A DNA stretch of 64,000 nt from the NCBI GenBank assembly GCA_032158295.1, contig CM063262.1, forward strand, positions 3,629,394 to 3,693,393. Direction: 5' to 3'. Positions within the stretch are counted from its first letter, which is position 1, and each line of letters begins with the position of its first letter. A model generated the notes under the pieces. That model did no database searches. It was given only the letters and a program-made list of their open reading frames with translations, and was not told the origin of the DNA. The DNA comes from Pycnopodia helianthoides. Its lineage: Eukaryota; Echinodermata; Asteroidea; Forcipulatida; Asteriidae. Below are positions 63,901-64,000 of the stretch, piece after piece. A program made the position numbers and the translations under genes.

Positions 63901-64000
63901 TCCGGGGCAAAAAAAAATTATAAAAAGATCATGCTCTTAATCCAAACACCGAGGTGATATGAGTGAAAAAATTAAATTCACTTACCGGGAATAAAAAATA
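1..64000 (-). CDS. Dscam: Dscam homologue, split gene, partial at both ends
   Basis: This is a homophilic cell-adhesion receptor of the immunoglobulin superfamily; in other animals Dscam proteins act at the neuronal surface in self-recognition, axon guidance and synaptic targeting. I placed 31 exons on the minus strand by conserved Ig (C...W...Y.C) and FN3 motifs, GT/AG sites and matching intron phases. They spell Ig1-9, FN1-4, Ig10, FN5-6, one membrane helix and a serine/threonine-rich tail. Visible coding length is about 6.2 kb, close to the roughly 2000-residue family size. Most junctions are phase 1, as usual for Ig and FN3 modules. The tail motifs EELASAYE and FTASPP identify Dscam rather than another Ig/FN3 receptor such as sidekick or contactin. 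The 3' end and stop codon lie before position 1, and most of the first exon lies beyond 64000. Exons between 16.3 and 26.6 kb carry single-base frame breaks that look like sequence errors. Family assignment is very secure; one-to-one orthology with DSCAM versus DSCAML1 cannot be decided. Confidence 0.95.
197..1043. other. Intron between tail exons 5 and 6
   Basis: AT-rich, with an ATT-rich run near 437-470. I see no exon, RNA or recognisable repeat. Confidence 0.6.
1044..1254 (-). CDS. Dscam: Dscam exon: cytoplasmic tail 5, basic
   Basis: 211 bp, phase 1 in and phase 2 out. The acceptor is TCTTTCCCAG and the donor is GTAAGT. It encodes [20 protein letters not shown], then a basic stretch with [18 protein letters not shown] and [14 protein letters not shown] is a basophilic kinase-like site. 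There is no known domain. The exact phase fit on both sides supports it. Confidence 0.85.
1975..2215 (+). repeat. tRNA-derived SINE remnant
   Basis: It shares the block TTTGTTCAACCCCAATTAAT and CCCAGTCAGTTTCCC, followed by GTGGTTTATTACTTG, with copies at 15955-16110 and 52740-52905. Those copies also carry a tRNA B-box-like element (GGTTCAAATCCCGCTC on their plus sense). It lies in the opposite orientation to those copies. Confidence 0.6.
2480..2516 (-). ncRNA. Degenerate hammerhead-like core
   Basis: On the minus strand CTGACGA is followed by a 5-bp hairpin (GGTCC, loop, GGATC) and GAAA, then GC-TAAG-GC. This is the order of the hammerhead core with a minimal helix III. The expected U pairing with the A after GAA is a C here, and no clear helix I is visible, so the copy is probably inactive. 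Similar cores occur in Penelope-like elements and retrozymes. Confidence 0.3.
2702..2980 (-). CDS. Dscam: Dscam exon: cytoplasmic tail 4, conserved motifs
   Basis: 279 bp, phase 1 to phase 1. The acceptor is GGAAATTAG and the donor is GTAAGA. It carries the two best Dscam tail signatures: [18 protein letters not shown] (vertebrate SSTYEELARAYEHAK..EQ) and [19 protein letters not shown] (vertebrate SESGICRFTASPPKP). This exon settles the family assignment. The polypyrimidine tract before the acceptor is weak, but phase and homology support the start. Confidence 0.93.
3295..3445 (+). repeat. GTCCACAC interspersed element
   Basis: It shares the succession GTCCACACAGTG, tgaagtccctac, TATGTGGACTT and gagTCCACACTT with copies at 43495-43650 and 51088-51240 (opposite orientation). 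All are close to a run ending in an ACAGTGTTG-type core. Confidence 0.55.
3476..3628 (+). repeat. GGGCCGATTTCAC inverted-repeat element
   Basis: It begins GGGCCGATTTCACAAAGC and ends in a near-complementary AATTGGCCCC. Copies with the same ends are at 15372-15568, 22204-22350 and 32160-32281. The short length, inverted ends and absence of coding capacity fit a MITE. Confidence 0.7.
3745..4148 (+). repeat. MITE-like element ending in a hairpin
   Basis: It begins TTAAAGGCACTGGACACT and contains the block GTATAAAACATTGTGAGAAA. It should end in the complement of its start but instead runs into a 28-bp inverted repeat with a 5-base loop (4088-4115 / 4121-4148). A fragment of the same end occurs near 33427-33480. 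Confidence 0.6.
4202..4417 (-). CDS. Dscam: Dscam exon: cytoplasmic tail 3, HTPS repeats
   Basis: 216 bp, phase 1 to phase 1. The acceptor is TTATTCGTCAG and the donor is GTACGA. It starts [20 protein letters not shown] and includes a proline segment [10 protein letters not shown]. The tetrapeptide HTPS then occurs three times (4275-4286, 4254-4265, 4227-4238), before SSSERRR. These are possible proline-directed kinase sites. No folded domain is expected. Confidence 0.85.
4723..4926 (-). CDS. Dscam: Dscam exon: cytoplasmic tail 2, SH2-type motifs
   Basis: 204 bp, phase 1 to phase 1. The acceptor is TACATTGCCAG and the donor is GTGAGT. It is acidic and contains two tyrosine motifs: YMNF (4877-4888), which fits the Y-x-N Grb2-type SH2 consensus, and YDLPP (YDLP at 4742-4753), which fits the Y-D-x-P Crk/Nck-type consensus. 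Dscam tails are known to recruit the adaptor Dock/Nck. Binding here is inference. Confidence 0.87.
5003..5161. repeat. Foldback element
   Basis: Left-arm blocks GCAAATACTC...TGCGCATGCG and TGGTCTAG pair with right-arm CTAGACCA and GAGTATTTGC. The arms are about 75 bp and imperfect, around a short centre. It has no coding capacity. Confidence 0.65.
5161..5330 (+). repeat. CRE/YY1-motif foldback element
   Basis: The ends are ATGCA...GACGTCATTTGAGTAGGG and AATGGCGACTTGATGACGTC...TGCAT. Related copies are at 26075-26235 (inverted) and 53144-53291. A sister subtype with ATAGATGGATTGCA ends is at 7567-7712 and 18377-18540. Confidence 0.65.
5514..5656 (-). CDS. Dscam: Dscam exon: cytoplasmic tail 1
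   Basis: 143 bp, phase 2 in and phase 1 out. The acceptor is CTTTAAAG and the donor is GTAAGA. It encodes [39 protein letters not shown] and VFNSSSDF. There is no recognisable domain, and the segment is rich in Ser, Gly and Asn. Support comes from exact phase agreement on both sides (CA|T and G|AT) and an uninterrupted frame. Confidence 0.82.
5657..6269. other. Intron with GGCTCC-armed element
   Basis: A foldback element with GGCTCC hexamers lies at 5891-6048. The remainder is AT-rich with nothing recognisable. Confidence 0.6.
5891..6048. repeat. GGCTCC-armed foldback element
   Basis: TTTTTCAAAGCTCGACTTGG and GGCTCC units on the left are mirrored by GGAGCC units and CCGAAGTTTGGAAAAA on the right. 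The arms contain imperfect hexamer repeats, like the GGCTAC family but with a different base. Confidence 0.6.
6270..6513 (-). CDS. Dscam: Dscam exon: membrane helix and start of tail
   Basis: 244 bp, phase 1 in and phase 2 out. The acceptor is GAAAACAG and the donor is GTAAGT. A short juxtamembrane stalk ([15 protein letters not shown]) precedes the helix [20 protein letters not shown] followed by LFVF. A strongly basic stop-transfer segment follows, [16 protein letters not shown]. This fixes the topology as type I, with the rest of the gene cytoplasmic. Confidence 0.95.
6693..6989 (-). CDS. Dscam: Dscam exon: FN3 domain 6
   Basis: 297 bp, phase 1 to phase 1. The acceptor is CGTTATCAG and the donor is GTAAGA. 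It is a complete FN3 fold in one exon: [55 protein letters not shown]. The GGC.I.S...YR.FG motif is typical of Dscam FN6. It is the last extracellular module before the membrane. Confidence 0.94.
6990..7346. other. Intron, no recognisable content
   Basis: 357 bp of AT-rich intron between the FN6 and FN5 exons. I see no repeat or RNA signal. Confidence 0.6.
7347..7535 (-). CDS. Dscam: Dscam exon: FN3 domain 5, second half
   Basis: 189 bp, phase 1 to phase 1. The acceptor is CTGTCTTCAG and the donor is GTAAGT. It encodes [32 protein letters not shown] and [19 protein letters not shown]. The L.CGT.YKF.MTA.N..G.G block is conserved in DSCAM FN5. One NAT glycosylation site is present. Confidence 0.93.
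7567..7712. repeat. CRE/YY1-motif foldback element
   Basis: It has inverted ends around GACCGCCATCTTTGATGA and its complement TCATCAAAGATGGCGGTC, with TGACGTCA inside the left arm. It is about 80% similar by eye to the copy at 18377-18540. Confidence 0.7.
8203..8301 (-). CDS. Dscam: Dscam exon: FN3 domain 5, first half
   Basis: 99 bp, phase 1 to phase 1. The acceptor is TTCCCTAG and the donor is GTAAGT. It encodes [20 protein letters not shown] followed by [12 protein letters not shown], the A to C strands of FN5 (compare [20 protein letters not shown]). It is too short for ordinary frame listings but the frame and phases are unambiguous. Confidence 0.9.
8442..8833 (+). repeat. MITE with AAAGGAACATTACAGAATTG ends
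   Basis: The left end TTTAAAGGAACATTACAGAA is complementary to the right end TTTTGTAATGTTCCTTTA. A second copy at 48954-49332 is roughly 90% identical by eye over its length. It is non-coding. Confidence 0.75.
11516..11705 (+). repeat. GCTGCTTAAG foldback MITE
   Basis: It has ends of the GGGCCCAA...AGAGCTGCTTAAG type and a core GAGCAGGATACCAG...GGTATTTTGGCTGGTAACC. Family members are at 34755-34945, 35045-35205 (inverted), 54760-54951 (best ends), 60384-60559 (inverted) and 61511-61695 (partial). Confidence 0.75.
11744..11876. repeat. GGCTAC-armed foldback element
   Basis: The left end TAAGGCCGTGTCCGAATTAG runs into GGCTAC hexamers. The right end mirrors it with GCCGTA hexamers and CCAATTAGGATACGGCC. 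Related sequence is at 19575-19688, and an expanded left half is at 60978-61100. Confidence 0.7.
13308..13462 (-). CDS. Dscam: Dscam exon: Ig domain 10, second half
   Basis: 155 bp, phase 2 in and phase 1 out. The acceptor is AATTGTTAG and the donor is GTAAGT. It encodes [39 protein letters not shown] and ALHVV. The N.WG.DEI pattern is that of DSCAM Ig10, the only Ig domain inserted among the FN3 repeats. Confidence 0.93.
13485..13925 (+). repeat. Composite SINE-like element
   Basis: It starts after an (AAT)n run with TATATAGCGCTCATATCC and includes GGGCGAACCCCTTCTC and a B-box-like GGGGCTCGAACCCACAC. The opposite orientation copy is at 17241-17602, which ends in an ATT microsatellite. A fragment lies near 23620-23660. 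Confidence 0.7.
14225..14490 (+). repeat. Interspersed repeat, inverted copy at 23875-24125
   Basis: GCAATGCCCTGGAGAAGTCA, GGACCATTCCACATATCTAA and CATCTGTTCTTTGTAGCAAG are found in reverse complement order at 23875-24125. It lies 230 bp from the Ig10 exon at 14717. No coding capacity was recognised. Confidence 0.7.
14717..14834 (-). CDS. Dscam: Dscam exon: Ig domain 10, first half
   Basis: 118 bp, phase 1 in and phase 2 out. The acceptor is ATATCAACAG and the donor is GTAAAC. It gives [36 protein letters not shown] and RRN, matching DSCAM Ig10 ([20 protein letters not shown]). This exon is easy to miss because a different frame is longer across it. Confidence 0.92.
15098..15251 (-). CDS. 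Dscam: Dscam exon: FN3 domain 4, second half, with RGD
   Basis: 154 bp, phase 0 in and phase 1 out. The acceptor is GGCCATAG and the donor is GTAAAG. It encodes [27 protein letters not shown] and [16 protein letters not shown]. An RGD tripeptide (15156-15164) falls at the end of the F strand, next to the FG loop. Phase 0 entry matches the GAG|GTAAGC donor of the preceding exon. Confidence 0.9.
15372..15568. repeat. GGGCTCGATTTCAC inverted-repeat element
   Basis: The ends GGGCTCGATTTCACAAAGC and CATGAAATTGAGCCC are inverted. It belongs to the family at 3476-3628. Confidence 0.65.
15736..15875 (-). CDS. Dscam: Dscam exon: FN3 domain 4, first half
   Basis: 140 bp, phase 1 in and phase 0 out. 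The acceptor is TTTGATAG and the donor is GTAAGC. It encodes [20 protein letters not shown] and [20 protein letters not shown], which matches DSCAM FN4 (VSWLPPLKLNGII.KY). The frame is intact. Confidence 0.94.
15955..16110 (-). repeat. tRNA-derived SINE
   Basis: It has AAATAAACCAAAAGGGAAAC then GACTGGGTAAAATTTAAA, followed by GAGCGGGACTTGAATCTC, a reverse B box. It has the same order as at 52740-52905. Confidence 0.6.
16293..16447 (-). CDS. Dscam: Dscam exon: FN3 domain 3, second half, phase problem
   Basis: 155 bp. The acceptor is TTTTCTCCAG. It encodes [19 protein letters not shown] and [13 protein letters not shown], ending in ALNKI. The GTGAGT donor leaves phase 0, but the next exon (15736-15875) needs phase 1. 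One extra G at the exon end (ATTG then GTGAGT) would give VPGAP in frame and the usual G|GTGAGT junction. Either one base is missing here or a tiny exon was not found. Confidence 0.87.
16448..17025. other. Intron within FN3, no recognisable content
   Basis: 578 bp of intron with pyrimidine-rich stretches. I see no repeat family or RNA gene. Confidence 0.55.
17026..17175 (-). CDS. Dscam: Dscam exon: FN3 domain 3, first half
   Basis: 150 bp, phase 1 to phase 1. The acceptor is GTAAAAACAG and the donor is GTAGGT. It encodes [22 protein letters not shown] and [17 protein letters not shown]. The ALNGILQGFRVIYW block of vertebrate DSCAM is clearly recognisable. Confidence 0.94.
17241..17602 (-). 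repeat. Composite SINE-like element
   Basis: It is the reverse orientation partner of 13485-13925, with shared blocks GAAGGGGTTCGCCCCGG and TTTGATTGGCAGCATATTGC. It ends GCGCTATATAAGAA and an ATT microsatellite 10 bp from the FN2 exon donor. Confidence 0.7.
17612..17843 (-). CDS. Dscam: Dscam exon: FN3 domain 2, second half
   Basis: 232 bp, phase 0 in and phase 1 out. The acceptor is TACAAAAACAG and the donor is GTGAGT. It contains [31 protein letters not shown] and [13 protein letters not shown], a close match to DSCAM FN2 (LQNGII.GYQIGYR). The frame is intact. Confidence 0.94.
18377..18540. repeat. CRE/YY1-motif foldback element
   Basis: The ends ATAGATGGATTGCAATACGC and GCGTATTGCAATCCATAT are inverted, with GACCGCCATATTTGATG and CATCAAAGATGGCGGCC inside. 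It is the best preserved copy of this subtype. Confidence 0.75.
18601..18671 (-). CDS. Dscam: Dscam exon: FN3 domain 2, first half
   Basis: 71 bp, phase 1 in and phase 0 out. The acceptor is ATCTTTGCAG and the donor is GTAAGT. It encodes [12 protein letters not shown] and QSITITWR, the A and B strands of FN2. It is joined in phase 0 to the exon at 17612-17843. Confidence 0.9.
18996..19168 (-). CDS. Dscam: Dscam exon: FN3 domain 1, second half, frame break
   Basis: 173 bp, one short of a multiple of three. The acceptor is TGAACACAG and the donor is GTAGGT. The entry frame gives [18 protein letters not shown] and WTIASLHP, then meets a TAA. The next frame continues with [15 protein letters not shown] and FTTDEE to the donor. 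One missing base next to the TTAAA run (19082-19086) restores an uninterrupted FN3 domain with the usual tyrosine corner. Confidence 0.88.
19575..19688. repeat. GGCTAC-armed element remnant
   Basis: AATTGGCGGCTACGAC on the left and GTAGCAGTATCCGCCAATTC on the right are inverted. It is similar in plan to 11744-11876. Confidence 0.55.
19731..19862 (-). CDS. Dscam: Dscam exon: FN3 domain 1, first half
   Basis: 132 bp, phase 1 to phase 1. The acceptor is TATTACAG and the donor is GTGAGT. It gives [20 protein letters not shown] and [16 protein letters not shown], the A to C' strands of an FN3 fold with the B-strand tryptophan. There was no long open frame in the usual listings because the exon is short. 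Confidence 0.92.
20324..20623 (-). CDS. Dscam: Dscam exon: Ig domain 9
   Basis: 300 bp, phase 1 to phase 1. The acceptor is TCTGTTCAG and the donor is GTAAGC. It has a complete Ig fold with [24 protein letters not shown] and [10 protein letters not shown], and an NIT glycosylation site. It leads directly into the EAPEPP linker of FN1, the characteristic Ig9-FN1 junction. Confidence 0.94.
20624..21311. other. Intron between Ig8 and Ig9
   Basis: 688 bp, AT-rich, with a short fragment near 20905-20960 that resembles the MITE at 8442-8833. Nothing else is recognisable. Confidence 0.55.
21312..21479 (-). CDS. Dscam: Dscam exon: Ig domain 8, second half, two frame breaks
   Basis: 168 bp, phase 1 to phase 1 by length. 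The acceptor is ATTCTCAAG and the donor is GTAAGT. The phase-consistent frame ([13 protein letters not shown]) meets a TGA downstream. The conserved part [15 protein letters not shown] and [18 protein letters not shown] lies one frame over, and the final ARLSVY strand returns to the entry frame. The breaks sit in a four-base G run on the plus strand (21440-21443, one base too many) and a four-base T run (21332-21335, one too few). This makes a compensating pair inside homopolymers. Confidence 0.83.
22204..22350. repeat. GGGTCGATTTCAC inverted-repeat element
   Basis: It begins GGGTCGATTTCACAAAGC and ends CTTTGTGAAATCCAGCCC, with internal CATCTTAAGATGAGTTATCA as in 3476-3628. Confidence 0.7.
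22479..22598 (-). CDS. Dscam: Dscam exon: Ig domain 8, first half
   Basis: 120 bp, phase 1 to phase 1. The acceptor is GTTGGTAG and the donor is GTACGA. It encodes [25 protein letters not shown] and VLWKKAE, the A to C strands of Ig8, with an NHT glycosylation site. The frame is intact. Confidence 0.92.
23066..23347 (-). CDS. Dscam: Dscam exon: Ig domain 7
   Basis: 282 bp, phase 1 to phase 1. The acceptor is TCTCTCAG and the donor is GTAATA. It has a complete Ig fold starting VPPAIAPF, with [27 protein letters not shown] and GNYTCVASN. The [15 protein letters not shown] block is diagnostic of Dscam Ig7. Two NYT glycosylation sites are present. Confidence 0.94.
23875..24125 (-). repeat. Interspersed repeat, inverted copy of 14225-14490
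   Basis: Shared blocks in reverse order include GCTACAAAGAACAGATGA and TTAGATATGTGGAATGGTCC. Confidence 0.7.
24164..24480 (+). repeat. MITE next to Ig6 donor
   Basis: The left end TTAAAGGGTGTGTACAACAT is complementary to the right end ATGTTGTACACATGCCTTTA. The element ends 21 bp from the GTAAGT donor of the Ig6 exon. A partial inverted relative is at 36735-37000. Confidence 0.75.
24503..24774 (-). CDS. Dscam: Dscam exon: Ig domain 6, one frame break
   Basis: 272 bp, one short of a multiple of three. The acceptor is CACCCCAG and the donor is GTAAGT. The first part gives [20 protein letters not shown] and [13 protein letters not shown]. The second part, in another frame, gives [17 protein letters not shown] and ends in phase 1. 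The shift falls in an AG/GGG run at about 24571-24583. One missing base (or an extra AG pair) restores the fold. HCRVVGYP is nearly identical to the DSCAM Ig6 motif. Confidence 0.9.
24775..26279. other. Intron between Ig5 and Ig6
   Basis: 1.5 kb. It has a foldback element at 26075-26235. Open frames of 134 codons (minus, 25203-25607) and 106 codons (plus, 24846-25166) have no recognisable domain and are probably chance. Confidence 0.6.
26075..26235 (-). repeat. CRE/YY1-motif foldback element
   Basis: It has TTATGCATAGACGTCATC, CGCCGCCATCTTAGAGG and GAGGGCGCCCTACTC...GACGTCATGTGCAT. It is the reverse of the copy at 5161-5330. Confidence 0.65.
26280..26576 (-). CDS. Dscam: Dscam exon: Ig domain 5, two frame breaks
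   Basis: 297 bp, phase 1 to phase 1, so the total length is in frame, but the middle is not. The acceptor is TAACTGTAG and the donor is [17 protein letters not shown] is in frame one. [18 protein letters not shown] through VTWYRDD to [10 protein letters not shown] is in the next frame. SHLNITRLR and [10 protein letters not shown] return to the first. The breaks are near 26538-26540 (one extra A in a run) and 26388-26390 (one base missing). Correcting each by one base gives an ungapped match to DSCAM Ig5. Sequence error is the simplest reading. Confidence 0.88.
27725..27975. repeat. GGGTCA-rich interspersed element
   Basis: It contains GTCAGAATTGACACGG, GGGTCATGCTGACCCAG and AAATGGGTCAGGCCCCACGG. 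Three more copies are at 32365-32605, 38845-39045 and 42755-42965. Each carries several GGGTCA/TGACCC half-sites. Confidence 0.7.
27985..28320 (+). repeat. Diverged direct duplication, about 165 bp
   Basis: Two copies share TATAGCACGATACCGTGATGAC / ACTATAACCGTAATGACTCA, AAGCAAGC.TGGT and CAATCGAACATGAAATT. The second is less conserved by a few small indels. It is not coding. Confidence 0.6.
28853..28964 (-). CDS. Dscam: Putative alternative first exon with signal peptide
   Basis: An ATG at 28964 opens 37 codons and ends at a GTAAAC donor in phase 1, which fits the phase-1 acceptors of Dscam extracellular exons. The leader has a hydrophobic core [15 protein letters not shown] followed by an acidic DDF start, typical of signal-peptidase cleavage after CFA. 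The n-region lacks a positive charge, which is unusual. Spliced to the Ig5 exon it would give a secreted leader plus Ig5 onward. The alternative is that only 28853-28891 (39 bp, acceptor TTTTGCAG, phase 1 to phase 1) is a cassette linker exon between Ig4 and Ig5, in which case the hydrophobic run is a translated polypyrimidine tract. A 3-codon upstream frame (ATG GAG AGA TGA) overlaps the start. Confidence 0.42.
28965..29290 (-). promoter_or_regulatory. Dscam: Possible internal promoter of Dscam
   Basis: On the minus strand a TTATAAA box (29044-29050) sits 80 bp before the ATG at 28964 and directly adjoins a TTTGGCGGG (E2F/Sp-like) site at 29035-29043. CCAAT boxes lie further upstream in both orientations (29224-29228 on the minus strand, 29258-29262 on the plus strand). 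The spacing fits a short 5' UTR with a start near 29015. No transcript evidence is available, and single motifs of this kind occur by chance. Confidence 0.35.
30200..30310 (+). repeat. tRNA-derived SINE head
   Basis: It begins GGGCTAGATAGTTAAGTTGG (A box) and continues to GGTACAAGTCCGGC (B box), then TTTTCTTTGTTCAACTCAAA. It has a tRNA-like order but mutated arms and no matching acceptor stem, so it is not called as a tRNA gene. Confidence 0.65.
30580..30849 (-). CDS. Dscam: Dscam exon: Ig domain 4
   Basis: 270 bp, phase 1 to phase 1. The acceptor is GTTTTTAG and the donor is GTAAGT. It has a complete Ig fold with [15 protein letters not shown] and YQCVASNSW, and N-glycosylation sites NCT and NGT. 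Joined directly to the Ig5 exon it reproduces the vertebrate linker length without a gap. The Ig1-4 segment forms the horseshoe that mediates homophilic binding in known Dscams. Confidence 0.94.
32160..32281. repeat. GGGTCGATTTCAC inverted-repeat element
   Basis: The outer ends GGGTCGATTTCAC and GTGAAATCGGCCCC match the 3476-3628 family. The interior carries its own palindromic AGACTAGTCTTA blocks. Confidence 0.65.
32365..32605. repeat. GGGTCA-rich interspersed element
   Basis: It belongs to the same family as 27725-27975, with CTGACCCGTAAATGGGTCAG and TTCTGGGTCAGACTGACC. The outer parts are diverged. Confidence 0.7.
33096..33374 (-). CDS. Dscam: Dscam exon: Ig domain 3
   Basis: 279 bp, phase 1 to phase 1. 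The acceptor is TCTCTCTAG and the donor is GTAAGT. A complete I-set Ig fold is visible, with cysteines in [11 protein letters not shown] and YECEATS, tryptophan in YHWIKDG and the DDGNY motif. The frame is intact. Confidence 0.94.
33375..34032. other. Intron between Ig2 and Ig3
   Basis: 658 bp. A fragment near 33427-33480 resembles the end of the 3745 MITE. The remainder shows nothing recognisable. Confidence 0.5.
34033..34182 (-). CDS. Dscam: Dscam exon: Ig domain 2, second half
   Basis: 150 bp, phase 1 to phase 1. The acceptor is ATTCCCAG and the donor is GTGAGT. It encodes [16 protein letters not shown] and the [12 protein letters not shown]-strand cysteine region, which matches the DEDG.YNYRC...LTG pattern of DSCAM Ig2. 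The split inside the Ig fold is a normal Dscam gene feature. Confidence 0.92.
34486..34632 (-). CDS. Dscam: Dscam exon: Ig domain 2, first half
   Basis: 147 bp, phase 1 to phase 1. The acceptor is CACCCAG and the donor is GTACGC at 34480-34485. It encodes the A to C strands of Ig2, with [10 protein letters not shown] followed by SWSR. The MRGN..VFKC signature matches vertebrate DSCAM Ig2. The 3' partner exon is 303 bp away. Confidence 0.92.
34755..35205. repeat. Inverted pair of GCTGCTTAAG MITEs
   Basis: A forward copy (34755-34945) and a reverse copy (35045-35205) share GAGCAGGATACCAGTCACA / TGTGACTGGTACCCTGCTC and GGTATTTTGGCTGGTAACC / GGTTACCAGCCAAAATACC. They are separated by about 100 bp and would form a long hairpin in the transcript. 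Confidence 0.7.
36560..36649. repeat. (AG)45 microsatellite
   Basis: An uninterrupted 90-bp AG dinucleotide run in the large first intron. It is likely length-variable. Confidence 0.97.
37517..37606 (+). repeat. (TTTG)n microsatellite
   Basis: Tandem TTTG units interrupted once by GGGTTGTTGGGG. The open frames across it (Leu/Val/Cys-Phe repeats) are artefacts of the tetranucleotide. Confidence 0.95.
38845..39045. repeat. GGGTCA-rich interspersed element
   Basis: It contains AGATTCCGGGTCATGC and GAATGGGTCAGGCCCCATGG, the same family as 27725-27975. Confidence 0.7.
39731..39855. repeat. Short element with AGTGCCATTGCT ends
   Basis: The left end AGTGCCATTGCTGTTTTATT is inverted at the right end AATAAAATAGCAATGGCACT. 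The interior is three or four tandem units of about 22 bp of the type TTTTGAAAATAAAAATAACT. Confidence 0.75.
42755..42965. repeat. GGGTCA-rich interspersed element
   Basis: A diverged copy with GGGTCAGAATTGACCTAG and GATTCCGGGTTATACTG. It belongs to the same family as 27725-27975. Confidence 0.6.
43495..43650 (-). repeat. GTCCACAC interspersed element
   Basis: ACAAAGTGTGGACCTGAG, GGGACTTGAAACACTATGTG and ACACACGTCCACGCAGTG are shared with 51088-51240 almost base for base. Confidence 0.7.
43830..43920 (-). repeat. tRNA-derived SINE fragment
   Basis: GGGGTTGAACAAAGGAAATG and GAGTGGGATATGAACCTTCG (mutated reverse B box) place it in the family at 52740-52905. Confidence 0.5.
47870..48060. promoter_or_regulatory. 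CpG-rich patch with regulatory-like motifs
   Basis: In an AT-rich intron this patch has many CG dinucleotides, a TGACGTCA (CRE) at about 47891, a GCGCGTGCGCGG block, a CACCTG E-box and two ATCGATA-type sites. It is not part of any repeat seen in the window. It could be an enhancer or an unannotated start region; no coding exon is recognisable beside it. Confidence 0.3.
48954..49332 (+). repeat. MITE, second copy of 8442-8833
   Basis: The left end TTAAAGGAACATAACAGAAT, interior GTTTATCGCTCAGTGAGCGT and right end CCAATTCTGTAATGTTCC match 8442-8833 in the same orientation. Confidence 0.75.
49634..49820 (+). repeat. 95-bp tandem duplication
   Basis: Two adjacent copies start AGACAGACACTCCGTTGGA (49634) and AGACAGAAACTCCGTTGGA (49729). 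They share GACAGGCATGTTTCTGACCT and CAGCCTACCGGTCA. The few differences suggest a moderately recent event. Confidence 0.85.
51088..51240 (-). repeat. GTCCACAC interspersed element
   Basis: A near-identical relative of 43495-43650, ending GTTGAAGAATAGGATTTTCC then TTAAGTGT. It lies about 150 bp from the Ig1 exon donor. Confidence 0.7.
51390..51725 (-). CDS. Dscam: Dscam exon: Ig domain 1
   Basis: 336 bp, phase 1 in and out. The acceptor is TTTGCAG, just above 51725, and the donor is GTAAGC at 51384-51389. The first residues ([10 protein letters not shown]) complete the signal peptide and are followed by an Ig fold with cysteines in LVCSAYGEP and YRCIARN, the tryptophan in VHWIL and one N-glycosylation site (NGT). 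The frame runs back through the acceptor but meets no ATG, so a separate leader exon is required. Confidence 0.93.
52188..52322. repeat. 27-bp tandem array, five units
   Basis: Five 27-bp units of AGGTTATATCACCCATAGGG plus CGACCAT with a few substitutions. Because 27 is a multiple of three, a minus-strand frame through it repeats YGRPMGDIT. There is no start codon in good context or splice support, so it is treated as a minisatellite. Confidence 0.92.
52740..52905 (-). repeat. tRNA-derived SINE
   Basis: It has AAATAAACCACAAGGGAAAC, GACTGGGTAAATTGTAAG and the reverse B box GAGCGGGATTTGAACCTGC. A GGGCTAGATAGCTCAG A-box-like piece follows at about 52891 and runs straight into the foldback at 52905. 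Confidence 0.65.
52905..53080. repeat. Foldback element with 35-40 bp arms
   Basis: The left arm AGGGCAAGTTCGGGTGGGCG then ACTAGAGTGACT is mirrored by AGTCACTCTAGTCGCCCGCC then CGAACTTGCCCT. The centre contains a second palindrome around CCATGCACTTGAGCATGG. Confidence 0.8.
53144..53291 (+). repeat. CRE/YY1-motif foldback element
   Basis: It has GTATGCACATAACGTCATTT, TGCGCTGCGCGTAGG and CTACGATGGCGGTGTGA. It belongs to the same family as 5161-5330. Confidence 0.55.
54140..54640 (+). repeat. Dispersed TACTCTCTTTGAATCAAG units
   Basis: Five related units (near 54146, 54298, 54375, 54537 and 54608) share CTCTTTG.ATCAAGATAAGGTAGAG with variations, separated by 60 to 160 bp of unrelated sequence. 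The pattern looks like a decayed long-period tandem array. Confidence 0.5.
54760..54951 (+). repeat. GCTGCTTAAG foldback MITE, best ends
   Basis: The left end GGGCCCAATTTCATAGAGCT and the right end AGCTCTATGAAATTGGGCCC are perfectly complementary. The interior matches the 11516-11705 copy. Confidence 0.85.
55592..55772. repeat. Foldback element
   Basis: GCTCGCGCGTGCACTC and GCGATTTTTGTCCGTACCAC on the left are mirrored by GTGTGGTACGAAAAAAAAAT and GAGCGCGCGCGTGC on the right. Confidence 0.6.
57770..58095 (+). repeat. TTGC/CTGC tetranucleotide tract
   Basis: About 325 bp of TTGC, CTGC and related units with interruptions. It generates open frames on both strands (Cys/Leu/Ala-rich on plus, Ser/Lys/Gln-Ala-rich on minus) that should not be annotated as genes. 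Confidence 0.93.
58694..58992. repeat. Long foldback element
   Basis: Left blocks GCATGGAATTTGG, TATGTCATGAGA and CATCGCAGATTTGTCCTT are mirrored on the right by CCAAATTCCATGC, TCTCATGACATA and AGGACAAAATCTGCAATG. The arms are about 140 bp and imperfect, with a short centre that includes AATATGGCTGCCATCG. Confidence 0.7.
60384..60559 (-). repeat. GCTGCTTAAG foldback MITE
   Basis: It has AATTTCAAAGAGCTGCTTAA and GCTCTATGAAAATGGGCCC ends, with GGTTACCAGCCAAAATAGC inside. Confidence 0.7.
60978..61100 (+). repeat. Expanded GGCTAC hexamer tract
   Basis: AGCCGTGTCCCGAATTGGTG, the end of the GGCTAC-armed family, is followed by about a dozen GGCTAC-like units. The mirrored right arm is not present, so this looks like a broken copy with expanded hexamers. 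Confidence 0.6.
61511..61695 (+). repeat. Partial GCTGCTTAAG-family element
   Basis: GCCCGATTTCATAGAGCTA and TTACCAGCTAAAATACCAG align with the family, but the right inverted end is missing. Confidence 0.5.
63498..63548 (+). promoter_or_regulatory. Cluster of octamer (POU-type) motifs
   Basis: Two perfect ATTTGCAT octamers (63498-63505 and 63514-63521) and an ATATGCAT (63541-63548) lie within 51 bp. They are about 440 bp inside the intron from the candidate first exon of Dscam. POU factors of the Oct/Brn type recognise this motif and are expressed in neurons. Function is inference. Confidence 0.35.
63986..64000 (-). CDS. Dscam: Candidate first coding exon of Dscam (3' end only)
   Basis: Fifteen bases are visible before an exact GTAAGT donor (donor GT at 63984-63985). 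Read in phase 1, the exon end gives Phe-Phe-Ile-Pro plus one base. Joining it to the Ig1 exon would give a hydrophobic run FFIPVFHLVLG just before the mature protein, as expected for a signal peptide core. The start codon would lie beyond the window. The alternative is a chance donor, with the true leader exon further away. Confidence 0.4.

Larger units (their letters stand above)
51726..63985. other. Intron upstream of Ig1, repeat-rich
   Basis: This 12.3 kb stretch has no recognisable protein gene. It holds a 27-bp tandem array (52188-52322), a tRNA-type SINE (52740-52905), several foldback elements (52905-53080, 53144-53291, 54760-54951, 55592-55772, 58694-58992, 60384-60559), a TTGC-rich tetranucleotide tract (57770-58095), poly-A at about 56707-56733 and octamer motifs near 63498. 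Open frames here are short or made by repeats. Confidence 0.7.
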
